The notes beneath the pieces are model-generated. The model was not told where the DNA came from. It saw only the letters and a program-made list of their open reading frames with translations, and searched no databases. The position numbers and the translations under genes are program-made. A stretch of DNA of 10,196 nucleotides from Caryophanales bacterium (GTDB lineage Bacteria; Bacillota_I; Bacilli_A; RFN20; JAISJY01), in assembly GCA_031261365.1 (NCBI GenBank), contig JAISJY010000136.1:1-10196 (forward strand), read 5' to 3'. Shown one piece after another: positions 1 through 6,812 of this stretch (positions are counted from its first letter, which is position 1; each line of letters begins with the position of its first letter).

Positions 1-828
1 CTTATTAAAGCTAGAAGTGAAAAATATGCTGTCGGTGCCTTTAACATTAACAATGTTGAATGGACAAAATCAATTTTAGAAGTTGCTCAAGAGTTAAACT
101 CGCCTGTTATTTTAGGAGTTACTTCTTCGGCGGCTAAATATATGGGAGGCTGGAATACTGTTGTTGGAATTGTTAGAGGTTTATTAATAGATTTAAAGAT
201 AACTGTTCCTGTTGCTTTACATGTTGACCATGGTTCTTCTTATGATGTTTGTAAATCAGCTATTGATGCTGGTTTCACGAGTGTTATGATAGATGGTTCA
301 CATTTTGTTTTAAGTGAGAATATTGCGGTTACTAAACAAGTTGTTGAATATGCTCATCTTAGAGGGGTAAGTGTTGAAGCTGAATTAGGTAAAGTTGGGG
401 GACAAGAAGATGATGTAGTTGCTGAGAATATGTATGCTGATAAAGATGAATGTTTAGAATTAGTTTCTAAAGCTGAAATAGATTGTTTGGCTCCAGCTTT
501 GGGTAGTGTTCATGGACCATACAAGGGAGAACCAAAATTAGGATTTAAAGAAATGGAAGCTATTAATGATGCTTTAAATATGCCTTTAGTTTTACATGGT
601 GGTAGTGGTATTCCTGATTTCCAAGTTAAAAGAGCTATTTCTTTAGGAACAGCTAAAATTAATGTTAATACTGAGTCTCAACAAGCTTGGACTGCTATTG
701 TCAGAGATGTCATCAGTAAAGATAGTAAAGTTTATGACCCTAGAAAAATAATAGGTCCTGGTCAAGAAGGTATTAAAAATGTTGTTAGAACTAAAATAAC
801 TTTGTTTGGTTCTGTTAATAAGGCTTAG
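1..828 (+). CDS. fba: Class II fructose-1,6-bisphosphate aldolase (5' end missing)
   Basis: Cytosolic glycolytic/gluconeogenic enzyme that reversibly splits fructose-1,6-bisphosphate into DHAP and glyceraldehyde-3-phosphate using Zn2+. The frame is open from base 1, where the N-terminal motif YAVGAFNINNVEW is already running, so the ATG at 142 is internal. About 10 residues are missing compared with the usual ~285; 275 are present. Numbered from the first visible codon, the Zn-binding and catalytic signatures are HVDHG (74-78), VEAELG (125-130), GSVHGPYKGEP (168-178), VLHGGSGIP (197-205) and NVNT (211-214), with likely Zn ligands H77, H171 and H199. It looks like the Bacillus FbaA type; a tagatose-bisphosphate aldolase is less likely but belongs to the same superfamily. 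Its TAG stop (826-828) directly abuts the aroB ATG, which suggests that this central-carbon gene is cotranscribed with the aro operon. Confidence 0.95.
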   Translation, partial: LIKARSEKYAVGAFNINNVEWTKSILEVAQELNSPVILGVTSSAAKYMGGWNTVVGIVRGLLIDLKITVPVALHVDHGSSYDVCKSAIDAGFTSVMIDGSHFVLSENIAVTKQVVEYAHLRGVSVEAELGKVGGQEDDVVAENMYADKDECLELVSKAEIDCLAPALGSVHGPYKGEPKLGFKEMEAINDALNMPLVLHGGSGIPDFQVKRAISLGTAKINVNTESQQAWTAIVRDVISKDSKVYDPRKIIGPGQEGIKNVVRTKITLFGSVNKA

Positions 829-1818
829 ATGATTTTAAAGGTAAATAAAAAAAAAATTAAATTAAAAATAAATAAAAAGACTACGCCCTTTGCTTTATTT
901 GAAAATCTTTCTAATGAGCATAAAGTTGTTTTTTTAATTGATGAGATATTTTTAAACTTGTTAAAGAAAGATAATATTATTGCTTTAAAAGGTGGAGAAG
1001 AAATTAAAACTTTAAATAAATATATTGATATTATTGATTATTTGCAAGAGTTAAATCTAGAAAGAAATGATTATTTAATCGCGGTTGGAGGTGGAACAAT
1101 TACCGATTTAGGTGGTTTTGTGGCTTCAACTTTTAAGAGAGGTTTGAATTTTATTAGTGTTCCAACGACTACTTTAGCAATGATAGATGCAGGTATTGGG
1201 GGCAAGAACGGTTTAAATAATGGAGTTAAAAATGTTTTAGGAACCTTCTATCAGCCTCAAGAGATTTATTTAGATTATAATCTTTTAAAGAGTTTGCCAG
1301 AGAACATTTACTATGATGGTTTTGTTGAGGCTTTAAAAATGACTTTATTAACTGATAATCAAGACTTATCTTTATATAATGATGTTAGAACTCATGAAAG
1401 AGAGATAATAGAAACAGCTATATTTTCTAAAATGAAATATGTGGAGGAAGATGAGTTTGATAACAAAGGGAAGCGAATTGAATTAAACTTTGGGCATACT
1501 TTAGGACATGCTATTGAGGCTTATTGTTTACATCATAATCTTCCAATAAGTCATGGTCAAGCTGTGGCAACAGGGATGCATTTTATGATACGGGATTTAT
1601 TACTTAGAGACAAAGTTAGAGATATTATTAATAATAGATTTAAGATATCTTACTTTACTGATTTTGTTTTAGATGATTTAAAACAATATTTAGTTAATGA
1701 TAAAAAGAAAGAGAATAATTTGTTACAATTAGTTTTCTTAGATGGTATTAAAGATGTTAAAATAGAGAAGTTAAGTGTTAATGACTTTATAGAATATTTA
1801 AAAGGAATAAAAATATGA
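829..1818 (+). CDS. aroB: 3-dehydroquinate synthase
   Basis: Second shikimate step: DAHP to 3-dehydroquinate, with NAD+ and a divalent metal, in the cytosol. Seen: the nucleotide loop AVGGGTITDLGGF (85-97), KRG (103-105), PTTTLAMIDAGIGGK (112-126) and VKN (133-135). The metal ligands expected for the family are present: E167 in FVEALK, H223 in NFGHTLGH and H242 in SHGQ. R216, N220 and the DKK near 291-293 also match family active-site positions. At 329 residues it is shorter than the usual ~360. The loss lies mainly between EALK and the NFGH helix, and the N-terminus is short and lysine-rich. The usual DSS before GGK is DAG here. The start is ATG 829 immediately after the fba stop, with a weak AAGG at 820-823. 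Codons 7-10 contain a run of ten A. All catalytic residues appear intact, so it is probably active. Confidence 0.95.
   Translation: MILKVNKKKIKLKINKKTTPFALFENLSNEHKVVFLIDEIFLNLLKKDNIIALKGGEEIKTLNKYIDIIDYLQELNLERNDYLIAVGGGTITDLGGFVASTFKRGLNFISVPTTTLAMIDAGIGGKNGLNNGVKNVLGTFYQPQEIYLDYNLLKSLPENIYYDGFVEALKMTLLTDNQDLSLYNDVRTHEREIIETAIFSKMKYVEEDEFDNKGKRIELNFGHTLGHAIEAYCLHHNLPISHGQAVATGMHFMIRDLLLRDKVRDIINNRFKISYFTDFVLDDLKQYLVNDKKKENNLLQLVFLDGIKDVKIEKLSVNDFIEYLKGIKI
847..856 (+). repeat. A10 homopolymer inside the start of aroB
   Basis: Ten consecutive A residues cover aroB codons 7-9 (AAA AAA AAA) and the first base of codon 10. It is the longest homopolymer I noticed in the window. Runs of this length are known to allow polymerase slippage in AT-rich bacteria. 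Here a one-base change would truncate AroB soon after its start. This may simply reflect the base composition and the lysine-rich N-terminus. Confidence 0.6.
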
Positions 1819-2894
1819 GTTCAATTATTGGTAATTTAATTAAGGTTTCTTTGTTTGGGGAATCACATGGGGAATTAATAGGAGCAACAATTAATGGTTT
1901 AGAAGCAGGTCTACTTATTGATGAAGCTTTTATTGAAAAACAAATGTCATTAAGAAGAGCCAAAGACTTTTTATCAACTCCAAGAAGAGAGAAAGACAAA
2001 GTTGAAATTGTTTCAGGTGTCTTTAATAACCGCACAACAGGTGCCCCCTTAACTGTAATAATAAGGAATGAAAATGTTAATAGTGAAGATTATTTAAAAG
2101 TATTTAGACCAGGTAATAGTGAGTATCCTTTGTTTAGTAAGACAAATAATAATTTTGATTATCGGGGTGGAGGGCATAGTTCAGCTAGATTAACTGCTCC
2201 TTTAGTTGCTTTAGGAGCTATTGCTTTAAACATCTTAAAGAGTAAAGGTATTTTTATTTATTCGCATTTGAATAGTGTTTATAATATTGAAGATAAAACG
2301 GCTTTTAGTTTTGATAATTTAAAGAGATTAGAAGACGATTTTATTCCTGTTTTAGATCCTTCTTTAAAAGAAAAGATAGTTAATTTAATTCAAGAAACCA
2401 AAGAAGAAAAAGATTCTTTGGGTGGAGAATTACAGACTGTTGTTTTTAATGCTCCTATTGGTTTAGGTAGTATGTATTTTGCATCTTTAGAGAGTGTTAT
2501 CTCGGCTTATTTGTTTTCTATTCCTTCTATTAAAGGTGTTAGCTTTGGACAAGGCTTTGGATTTGCTCATTTAAAAGGTAGTCAAGCCAATGACCAAATG
2601 GTTATTAAAGATGGAGTTCCTACTTTTTTATCTAATAATAATGGAGGTATTTTAGGAGGTGTATCTAATGGAGAACCGCTTATAATTAATACTGTTTTTA
2701 AACCTACTTCTTCTATTGGAAAACTTCAACAAACTTTAGATTTTGATTATCAAGAAATAGCTTTAGAATTAAAAGGGAGACATGACCCTTTAACTATATT
2801 AAGAGGAAGAGTTGTGGTTGAATCTTTAACAGCTTTAGCTTTATTAGATATTATTGTTCAAGAAAAAGGAAGAAAATGGATGAGTGTTTCTTAA
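1815..2894 (+). CDS. aroC: Chorismate synthase
   Basis: Seventh shikimate step: EPSP to chorismate by trans-1,4 elimination of phosphate, needing reduced FMN. The family signatures are clear: FGESHGE (14-20, H18), RRAKDFLSTPRRE (47-59), SGVFNNRTTGAP (67-78), RGGGHSSARLTAP (117-129), NNNGGILGGVSNGEP (274-288), FKPTSSI (296-302) and GRHDP (331-335). Length 359 is normal. The position following FRPG that is a near-invariant active-site histidine (H106 in E. coli numbering, RPGHADYT) is asparagine 101 here (RPGNSEYP, codon AAT at 2115-2117); the other invariant histidine, H18, is present. RGGGH in place of RGGGR also occurs in clostridial relatives. The ATG overlaps the aroB stop as ATGA, with AAGGA at 1802-1806. 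The 3' end overlaps aroE-aroK by 19 nt. The assignment is secure; catalytic efficiency is the open question. Confidence 0.95.
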   Translation: MSSIIGNLIKVSLFGESHGELIGATINGLEAGLLIDEAFIEKQMSLRRAKDFLSTPRREKDKVEIVSGVFNNRTTGAPLTVIIRNENVNSEDYLKVFRPGNSEYPLFSKTNNNFDYRGGGHSSARLTAPLVALGAIALNILKSKGIFIYSHLNSVYNIEDKTAFSFDNLKRLEDDFIPVLDPSLKEKIVNLIQETKEEKDSLGGELQTVVFNAPIGLGSMYFASLESVISAYLFSIPSIKGVSFGQGFGFAHLKGSQANDQMVIKDGVPTFLSNNNGGILGGVSNGEPLIINTVFKPTSSIGKLQQTLDFDYQEIALELKGRHDPLTILRGRVVVESLTALALLDIIVQEKGRKWMSVS

Positions 2895-4114
2895 TTGGGG
2901 AGAAACTTTCTCATTCTTTTTCACCTCAAATACATAATTGTTTTGGAAATCATTCTTATTCTTTAAAAGAGATAAGTAAAGATAATTTAAAAGATTTTGT
3001 TTTAAGCAAAGAATACAAAGGACTTAATGTTACTATTCCTTATAAAGAAGTGATATTAGATTATTTAGATGTTTTAAGTCCTTTAGTTCAAGAGATAAAG
3101 TCTTGTAATACGGTTGTTAATTTGCAAGGAAAACTTTATGGTTATAATACGGATTATGCTGGTTTTGCTTATTTAATTAAGAAAAATAATTTTGAAATAG
3201 AAAATAGTCGGGTTTTAATATTAGGAACAGGGGGAGCTAGTAAAACTGTTGCTTATTATTTAAAAGAAAAAGGTTGTCAAATCTTTTTTGGAAGTCGGAA
3301 TAAAACAGAGAATGCTTATTTATATTCGGAGATTTATAATTTAAAAGTTGATTTTATTATTAATACAACTCCCATTGGAATGTACCCTAATAATTATCAA
3401 AGATTAATTGATTTAAAGAGATTTAATAATCTTAAAGGAGTTATTGATATTATTTTTAATCCTTTAAAAACTCAATTATTAGTTCAGGCAGAGGAATTAA
3501 AAATTAAGCATTGTAATGGTTTTTTAATGTTAGTGGCTCAAGCGGAGGAGGCTAGTAGGCTTTTTGGTTTTAAATCTTCACTTAATATTGATGATGTTTA
3601 TTTAGATTTACTTAGTAAAATGAAGAATATAGTTTTAATAGGAATGCCAATGGCAGGTAAAAGCAGAGTAGGTAAAAGATTAGCTTCTTTTATAAAAACA
3701 GAGTTTGTAGATTTAGATGATTATATTCAAATGAAAGAGAAAATGTCAATTAAAGAGATATTTATTAATAGGGGTGAAGAATATTTTAGGAAGGTTGAAA
3801 CTAAATGTTTGAAACTATTAGCAAATAGGCAAGGTTTAGTTATTGCTTTAGGTGGGGGTATTGTGGAAAGTGAAGAAAATTATAATGTTTTAAAAGAGAA
3901 CTGTTATATTGTTAATTTATTAAGGAATTTTGAACAATTAATATATAATAGAAGGAGACCTTTGATTAATAATCAAGATGATTATTTAAAGTTATGGGAA
4001 AAACGGCAAGGTAAATATGAACATTTTGCGGATGTTACTTTCTTAAATCAAGGGTCTATAACTACTCTTTGCCAAAAAATATGGGGGGCTTTTTGTGAGA
4101 ATATTGATAGTTAA
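2876..4114 (+). CDS. aroE-aroK: Bifunctional shikimate dehydrogenase / shikimate kinase (AroE-AroK fusion)
   Basis: One 412-residue polypeptide carries two consecutive shikimate steps. Residues 1 to about 247 are AroE (3-dehydroshikimate + NADPH to shikimate): SHSFSP (12-17), NVTIPYK with catalytic K57 (51-57), NTD (91-93), the Rossmann turn LGTGGAS (116-122), NTTPIGM (163-169) and NGFLMLVAQAEE (214-225). Residues about 249-412 are AroK (shikimate + ATP to shikimate-3-phosphate): P-loop GMPMAGKS (256-263), DLDD (279-282), ALGGG (324-328), and RRRPL (359-363) and KRQGKYEHFAD (376-386) in the lid and adenine regions. The linker is only a few residues. An in-frame ATG at 3620 marks the AroK boundary but has no upstream Shine-Dalgarno sequence, so a separate kinase product is not favoured. 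AAGGA at 2866-2870 supports the 2876 start, which overlaps the end of aroC. The gene ends inside aroQ with a 20-nt overlap. Confidence 0.93.
   Translation: MDECFLIGEKLSHSFSPQIHNCFGNHSYSLKEISKDNLKDFVLSKEYKGLNVTIPYKEVILDYLDVLSPLVQEIKSCNTVVNLQGKLYGYNTDYAGFAYLIKKNNFEIENSRVLILGTGGASKTVAYYLKEKGCQIFFGSRNKTENAYLYSEIYNLKVDFIINTTPIGMYPNNYQRLIDLKRFNNLKGVIDIIFNPLKTQLLVQAEELKIKHCNGFLMLVAQAEEASRLFGFKSSLNIDDVYLDLLSKMKNIVLIGMPMAGKSRVGKRLASFIKTEFVDLDDYIQMKEKMSIKEIFINRGEEYFRKVETKCLKLLANRQGLVIALGGGIVESEENYNVLKENCYIVNLLRNFEQLIYNRRRPLINNQDDYLKLWEKRQGKYEHFADVTFLNQGSITTLCQKIWGAFCENIDS
4083..4088 (+). promoter_or_regulatory. G-run ribosome binding site for the GTG start of aroQ
   Basis: Six consecutive G residues end 6 nt before the GTG at 4095, inside the 3' end of aroE-aroK. 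They could pair with the CCUCC of 16S rRNA if a G-U pair is allowed. In such an AT-rich sequence the run stands out, and it supports the GTG start where no ATG is available. The encoded residues (tryptophan-glycine) are not conserved motifs of AroK. Confidence 0.5.
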
Positions 4115-4535
4115 TGGGGTAAATATTAATTTATTGGGTTTAAGAGAACCTTTGATTTATGGTCTTGTTACTTATAAACAACTATTAAAAAATATTAAAG
4201 AGTGGAGTCATGAATTAAGTTTAAAAGTAAAGGTAGTTCAGTCAAATCATGAGGGTAAATTAGTTGATTTTATTCAAAAGTATAAAAATGTAGATGGTAT
4301 TATTATTAACCCCGGTGCTTATACTCATACTTCCATTGCTTTATTAGATGTCTTAAAAGCTGTTAATAAACCGAGTATTGAGGTTCATATTAGTGATGTT
4401 TCTGAAAGAGAAGCATTTAGACAAGTTAGTTATATTAAAGAGTATTGTTTTAAAACTATTAGTGGGCAAGGCATACTTGGTTATAAGAAAGCCTTGAAAG
4501 AGATAAAAGAAAACATAGAAGGAAAGAACAAATGA
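4095..4535 (+). CDS. aroQ: 3-dehydroquinate dehydratase, type II
   Basis: Third shikimate step: trans-dehydration of 3-dehydroquinate to 3-dehydroshikimate, normally by a dodecameric cytosolic enzyme. Length 146 is typical. Seen: NGVNINLLGLREP (7-19) with catalytic Y22, QSNHEGKLVDFIQ (49-61), INPGAYTHTS (71-80), EVHISDVSEREAFR (96-109, H98 catalytic) and ISGQGILGYKKAL (122-134). The usual NGPNLNLLG reads NGVNINLLG, a Pro-to-Val change next to the active site, while the catalytic Tyr, His and Arg are retained. The start is GTG at 4095; the protein begins directly with the family's MxILxxNG strand, so no longer start is needed. It overlaps aroE-aroK by 20 nt and aroF by 4 nt (ATGA), which suggests translational coupling on both sides. 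Confidence 0.95.
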   Translation: MRILIVNGVNINLLGLREPLIYGLVTYKQLLKNIKEWSHELSLKVKVVQSNHEGKLVDFIQKYKNVDGIIINPGAYTHTSIALLDVLKAVNKPSIEVHISDVSEREAFRQVSYIKEYCFKTISGQGILGYKKALKEIKENIEGKNK

Positions 4536-5548
4536 TTATTAAAATTAAAAGCACGGCTAAACCTGAAGAGATAGAATTATTAACTAATTGGTTAACTATT
4601 TCAGGTTATCAAATACATAATGCTAGTAGTAATAATGTTAAAATATATGGTGTTATTGGGGATACCTCGCTTTTAGACATTGATAGAATTGTATCTTTTT
4701 CAGCAGTTGAAGAAGCTCACAGAGTTGCTACACCTTTTAAGAAAGTTAGTAGAGCTTTTAAGGAAGAAGACACTGTTATTGAAGTTAAAGGACATAAAAT
4801 AGGAGGCAATAATCCGGTTTTTATTATTGCAGGTCCTTGCTCAGTTGAGAGTTATGAAAATCTAAGTATGATAGCTAAAATCGTGCAACATATAGGGGCT
4901 TCAGCTTTAAGAGGTGGTGCTTATAAGCCTAGAACTTCGCCTTATGCTTTTCAAGGATTACAGAGTAAAGGGGTTGATATTTTAAAAAGAGTTAGTTTAG
5001 AAGAAAACATTATTACTTGTAGTGAAATTATGTCTAGTGATAAATTAGAAGAGTTTGAAAAGAACATTGATATTATTCAAGTTGGGGCAAGAAATATGCA
5101 GAACTTTGAATTGTTAAAAGTTTTAGGGACTTCTAAGAAACCTATTTTATTAAAGAGAGGTTTAGCGAGTACAATAGAAGAGTGGTTAATGAGTGCAGAA
5201 TACATAGTGGCTAATGGTAATCCTAATGTTATCTTATGTGAAAGAGGTATTAGAACTTTTGAGAAATATACGAGGAATACTTTAGATGTTTCAGTTATTC
5301 CTTTAGTTAAAAAGTTATCTCATTTACCAATTATTGTAGACCCAAGTCATTCAACAGGTAAAAGGGATTTGGTTGAGGCTGTTTCTTTGGCAGCTATTGT
5401 GACTGGGGCAGATGGTTTAATAATTGAAGTTCATAATAATCCAGAGTGTGCTTTAAGTGATGGAGCTCAGAGCATTACTTTTGAACAATTTGAATCTTTG
5501 ATGAAAAAGGGTAGAAGAGTTGCTGAAGTTATAGATAGGAAATTGTGA
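4532..5548 (+). CDS. aroF: 3-deoxy-7-phosphoheptulonate (DAHP) synthase with N-terminal regulatory domain
   Basis: Commits PEP and erythrose-4-phosphate to the shikimate pathway. Length (338) and domain order match the Thermotoga-type class I-beta enzyme. Residues 1 to about 68 form a ferredoxin-like (FL) domain with the IYGVIGD strand-turn (38-44), which in characterised relatives binds Tyr/Phe for feedback inhibition. The (beta/alpha)8 catalytic barrel follows: AGPCSVES (100-107), LRGGAYKPRTSPYAFQG (126-142), QVGARNMQNF (173-182), LLKRG (206-210), CERGIRTFE (226-234), DPSHSTGKR (260-268) and EVH...LSDGAQS (289-304). Predicted metal ligands are C103, H263, E289 and D300. No chorismate mutase domain is fused. 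AAGGA at 4519-4523 precedes the ATG, which overlaps the aroQ stop. This is the likely allosteric control point of the operon; which amino acid it senses cannot be read from the sequence. The symbol aroF is a naming convention here (aroA/aroG in Bacillus-style naming). Confidence 0.94.
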   Translation: MIIKIKSTAKPEEIELLTNWLTISGYQIHNASSNNVKIYGVIGDTSLLDIDRIVSFSAVEEAHRVATPFKKVSRAFKEEDTVIEVKGHKIGGNNPVFIIAGPCSVESYENLSMIAKIVQHIGASALRGGAYKPRTSPYAFQGLQSKGVDILKRVSLEENIITCSEIMSSDKLEEFEKNIDIIQVGARNMQNFELLKVLGTSKKPILLKRGLASTIEEWLMSAEYIVANGNPNVILCERGIRTFEKYTRNTLDVSVIPLVKKLSHLPIIVDPSHSTGKRDLVEAVSLAAIVTGADGLIIEVHNNPECALSDGAQSITFEQFESLMKKGRRVAEVIDRKL

Positions 5549-5549
5549 A

Positions 5550-6812
5550 ATGAATGTAACAGTAAGTTCAGGCAAGATTAAAGGTCAAGTAAAAGTTCCT
5601 TTTAGTAAGTCTTTTGGGCATAGAGCCATTATTGCAGGTTCTTTGGCTAAAGGAGAATCTGTTATTAAAGGAATTACTTTTTCTAATGATATTAACTATA
5701 CTTTAAAAGCAATGGAAAGTTTAGGAGCTAAAATAACTAAAAATAAGGATTCTGTTTTTATTAGAGGAATTAATAATATTAATGAATATTATAATCATGT
5801 TATTGACTGTGGTGAATCTGGTTCAACTTTGAGGTTTCTTATTCCTGTTTTCTCGGTTTTAGATGGGGAGACTACTTTTATTGGTAAACCTGTTTTATTT
5901 AAAAGACCTTTAGAAATATATGAAGAAGAATATAAAAGACAAAAACTTTCTTTTGAATTAAAAGGAGCTAGTTTATTAACAAAAGGAAAAATATCGGCTA
6001 AAATATATCGTTTGGCAGGTAATGTTTCATCTCAGTTTATCACAGGTTTATTATTTGCTTTACCTTTATTAGAAAAAAACTCTCAAATAAAAATTGAAGG
6101 AGAAATTGAATCTGAGCCTTACATAGATATGACTATTGATTTATTAAAAGTCTTTGGTATTCAAATAGAAAAGAATGGGAATGTTATTAAAATACCAGGA
6201 AATCAAAAATATTCACCTTGTAATTATCAAGTGGAAGCTGATTATTCTCAATTTGCTTTTTTTGCAGTAGCTGGAGCTATAAATAATAATATTACTTTAC
6301 TTGATATGAACCCTTCTTCTAAACAGGGTGATGCTTTTATTGTTGATGTTTTAAAGATGTATGGGGCAGGAGTAGAGGTTCATTCTAATAAAATAGATAT
6401 TATTAAAGGTTCTTTGAAGGGCTGTAATGTTTCTTTAAAGAACTGTCCAGATTTAGGACCTATTTTAATGGTTCTGTCCTTGTTTGCTAATACTACCGTT
6501 ACTTTAACTGATATTAAAAGGTTAAGGGTTAAAGAATCTGATAGAGTTAAAGCTATGGTTGATAATTTAGCTTTATTTAAGGCTAAGATAGAAGTTGAAG
6601 AGAACTCTATTAGTATTAAACCATCTAAATTAAAAAGTCCGACTGTTGTTTTAAATCCTTATAATGACCATAGAATATTAATGGCTTTAGCAATTTTAAG
6701 TACTGTTGTTAAAGGAAAGGTTACTTTTTCTAATTCGGAGTGTATTAATAAATCATATCCTAACTTTTTTAAAGATTTAAAGAACTTAGGAATAGAGGTT
6801 ATTTATGGTTGA
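5550..6812 (+). CDS. aroA: 3-phosphoshikimate 1-carboxyvinyltransferase (EPSP synthase)
   Basis: Sixth shikimate step: shikimate-3-phosphate + PEP to EPSP and phosphate. The 420 residues match the family, with two inverse-alpha/beta domains. Seen: PFSKSFGHRA (17-26, K20 and R25), CGESGSTLRFLIP (87-99), the RPL helix region (119-121), NVSSQFITGLL (158-168), PDLGP with catalytic D301 (300-304), LRVKESDR (325-332) and YNDHRILMA (371-379). The PEP-site loop is of the CGESGSTLRF type rather than the enterobacterial LGNAGTAMRP: the glycine equal to E. coli G96 is kept, T97 is Ser and P101 is Phe. The first motif reads PFSKS instead of PGSKS. Glyphosate response cannot be judged from sequence alone. 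The gene starts 1 nt after the aroF stop, with AGGA at 5537-5540, and overlaps tyrA by 8 nt. Confidence 0.95.
   Translation: MNVTVSSGKIKGQVKVPFSKSFGHRAIIAGSLAKGESVIKGITFSNDINYTLKAMESLGAKITKNKDSVFIRGINNINEYYNHVIDCGESGSTLRFLIPVFSVLDGETTFIGKPVLFKRPLEIYEEEYKRQKLSFELKGASLLTKGKISAKIYRLAGNVSSQFITGLLFALPLLEKNSQIKIEGEIESEPYIDMTIDLLKVFGIQIEKNGNVIKIPGNQKYSPCNYQVEADYSQFAFFAVAGAINNNITLLDMNPSSKQGDAFIVDVLKMYGAGVEVHSNKIDIIKGSLKGCNVSLKNCPDLGPILMVLSLFANTTVTLTDIKRLRVKESDRVKAMVDNLALFKAKIEVEENSISIKPSKLKSPTVVLNPYNDHRILMALAILSTVVKGKVTFSNSECINKSYPNFFKDLKNLGIEVIYG

Noticed and set aside
1..828. The aldolase as a non-canonical enzyme making precursors for dehydroquinate (archaeal-style route)
   Set aside because: That route uses a class I aldolase-like enzyme. 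This protein is a clear class II Zn aldolase, and a normal DAHP synthase and AroB are both present.
1787..2035. Minus-strand open frame of 82 codons
   Set aside because: It lies across the aroB/aroC junction, opposite strongly conserved AroC residues. It has no recognisable motif and is expected by chance in AT-rich sequence.
3620..4114. Separate aroK gene starting at ATG 3620
   Set aside because: The frame is continuous with AroE, no Shine-Dalgarno lies upstream of 3620, and AroE shows no stop. A fused protein is the simpler reading, although an internal start cannot be excluded.
4532..4740. N-terminal part of the DAHP synthase as a fused chorismate mutase
   Set aside because: It is about 68 residues with a beta-strand/IGD pattern and aligns by eye with the ferredoxin-like regulatory domain of the Thermotoga enzyme. 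It lacks the all-helical AroQ-type mutase pattern with its Arg/Lys/Glu positions.
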